Shown here: piece by piece, positions 62,540 through 64,000 of the stretch
How positions within the stretch are numbered: position 1 is the first letter of the stretch
How the letters are laid out: each line of letters begins with the position of its first letter
Source of the DNA: Branchiostoma floridae
Lineage: Eukaryota; Chordata; Leptocardii; Amphioxiformes; Branchiostomatidae
Length of the DNA: 64,000 nucleotides
Direction of reading: 5' to 3'
Assembly: GCF_000003815.2 (NCBI RefSeq)
Contig: NC_049984.1
Location: 2,378,936 to 2,442,935 of the forward strand
Translations under genes and position numbers: made by a program
Notes under the pieces: generated by a model
Database searches by the model: none
The model's input: only the letters and a program-made list of their open reading frames with translations
Told to the model about the DNA's origin: nothing

Positions 62540-64000
62540 AGGTCCAACAAAGAATCCGAAACTGTAGGGCAGGTAGAGAAGTGTAGTGGGATGGCAAGGC
62601 AGCGATCAAAACCAACAAATGAGGTACTCAGAACGGAGCAACTCACGAGTTATAAAACTAGCGCTAAGTATTTTAAAAAAACTCTAAAACTAAAGCATAT
62701 TGGGAGGAAAATGAGGTGGGCTCAATTGTTTATTGAGAGAAGAAGCAAACAAGTGAGAACGGAACGGCTAACAAGTTATCAAACAACCTCTGAAGCGAAA
62801 AGCACCTGAAACTTAAAAACAAGTGAGACGTGAACGCCTAACGAGTTATGGCTCTACTCCTGCCCACAACCACGAGCGCTGAAAGCCTGTTCTTCCGTAG
62901 GGGTCATGACCCGACCTTTGCGAGGAGTTCCGCCCCTTCGCTCTGCACCTGCTTCTTGTGGAAGAATGGCGTTCTAATGACCTTGCAGAGAAGGTCACTT
63001 CTGTAACTACACATTCACACCTCTCTTTCTACCATTGTATTTCTGCTTATTGGCTACAAGTTCTACAAAGGCTAAAGACTTCAATCTACAAGAACATCTT
63101 TTCATCTTTTATCAAAAATCAGGGGGTTAGTAGGAAAAAAAACCTTGTCAAAAGTTATCAAGCCACCTCTGAAACAAAACATGTGCCTAAGGAACATCTT
63201 CAATGTGCTAAGAACAGTCCAAGAACAATCCAAGTGGCCAGGAGTCTGGCATGCACGATGAAGGCCACCACTGACTAAGAATCAGTACACTCCAAGCAGA
63301 TGTGGGAAGGGAACATCAGACAGTTTAACTTCATCCTCGGAACCCTTTCGTCACTTGTGTCAAAGGACAATCATGTCACCAAACATCTGCTTGATATTGC
63401 ACCCAATAATATAGGTTCAAAACAGGCCACTGAAAATCTACGCTCCACGTAATGTGCAACAACTGACAACTTTTCCTGATTGTAGAAACTTGTCGTGGTG
63501 GCTGTATGGCCAGCGTTGTACCTGTAGCGTGATAGCTGCCAATTTTCTTCATTAGGCCATTAGAGATGCTCGTTAAATACAGCGGGGAGGGGGCCTAACG
63601 AACTGAAAAACAGACAGGGGTCAAAGACCCAATAATCACTCACTTACATGATAGATATTGTTTTGACAGTTTTCGCTACATTCTGGCAAATCAGTTTTAT
63701 AATTGCCTTGAAACACCTTACATATAAGCAATAGACATGGAGTTTCATGGAGTGAATATAGTCTGAGATTTGACATTTTCATCTAGGCCTATTGATAAAT
63801 CTTTGTTTCAACATGTGTGAAGAAATGAATTGTACAGGTGTGTTGGAATTGGACCGTACACAACGTTACATACCTATGGTATAAGTACATATCCACAGTA
63901 TTATTAAGTACATACCTACAGAGCTAATGTTACAGACAGACAGCTGGGGAGGACAAACCTGTCCCGTGTGTGTCTGTTTCCCCACCTGTGCCCCATTGTT
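62540..64000. other. Right end of window, nothing firmly identified
   Basis: 62,620-62,850 holds three loose copies of a motif around GTGAGAACGGAACGGCTAAC and AAGTTATCAAACAACCTCTG, possibly part of an unrecognised retroelement. No PRODH exon, RNA gene or element ends were seen. Confidence 0.4.

Overview
The window looks like nuclear DNA of an invertebrate chordate, most likely amphioxus (Branchiostoma). This is inference from three things: clear metazoan orthologues with many phase-consistent introns (PCIF1 and PRODH), a very dense load of short terminal-inverted-repeat (TIR) elements, and a local family of leucine-rich-repeat (LRR) membrane receptors. Six runs of N mark assembly gaps.

Region 1 (713-19,640, minus strand) holds most of PCIF1, the cap-specific adenosine N6-methyltransferase with an N-terminal WW domain. 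Ten coding exons can be joined with continuous phase. The 3' exons, including the catalytic NPPF motif, lie beyond the left edge. A 2.2 kb segment carrying three of these exons is present twice, 3,014 bp apart. Three exon ends have been amplified with their splice sites: about 31 copies of a 30/40-bp unit containing a 5' splice site (4,377-5,390), a 148-bp unit containing a 3' splice site (5,545-5,900), and a 136-bp unit containing another 5' splice site (9,908-10,320 and 12,905-13,326). Introns carry piggyBac-like, hAT-like and TA-target elements and a tRNA-like SINE.

Region 2 (about 20,870-50,230) is a tandem triplication of a roughly 9-11 kb unit. Each unit has a minisatellite, a large single-exon LRR receptor gene on the minus strand (24,202-26,391; 32,685-35,723; 43,997-46,969), and a conserved upstream block that probably holds a 5' UTR exon. 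The receptors have a signal peptide, 9, 14 or 20 LRRs, an LRRCT cap, a transmembrane helix and a long cytoplasmic tail. In the tail, units of about 37 residues display YEDM or YEDI tyrosine motifs. All three tails have decayed or orphaned repeat units beyond the present stop. In gene B the cause is a hAT-like insertion; in gene A a stop codon followed by a MITE. Paralogous empty sites inside the window date several insertions.

Region 3 (51,835-57,432, plus strand) is the middle part of PRODH, mitochondrial proline dehydrogenase, with six recognisable exons. An exon boundary splits a complete EF-hand-type loop. The 5' ends of two exons are amplified with their 3' splice sites (five extra copies at 53,944-54,693; two extra copies at 55,594 and 56,044). 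Earlier and later PRODH exons were not found.

Region 4 (57,433-64,000) is probably PRODH intron or 3' flank. It holds a CR1/L2-type LINE with an uninterrupted reverse transcriptase ORF, inserted into a hAT-like element, a 5S rRNA-derived sequence, and unassigned DNA.

The recurring theme is tandem amplification of splice junctions in two unrelated housekeeping genes, either side of a fast-changing receptor cluster.
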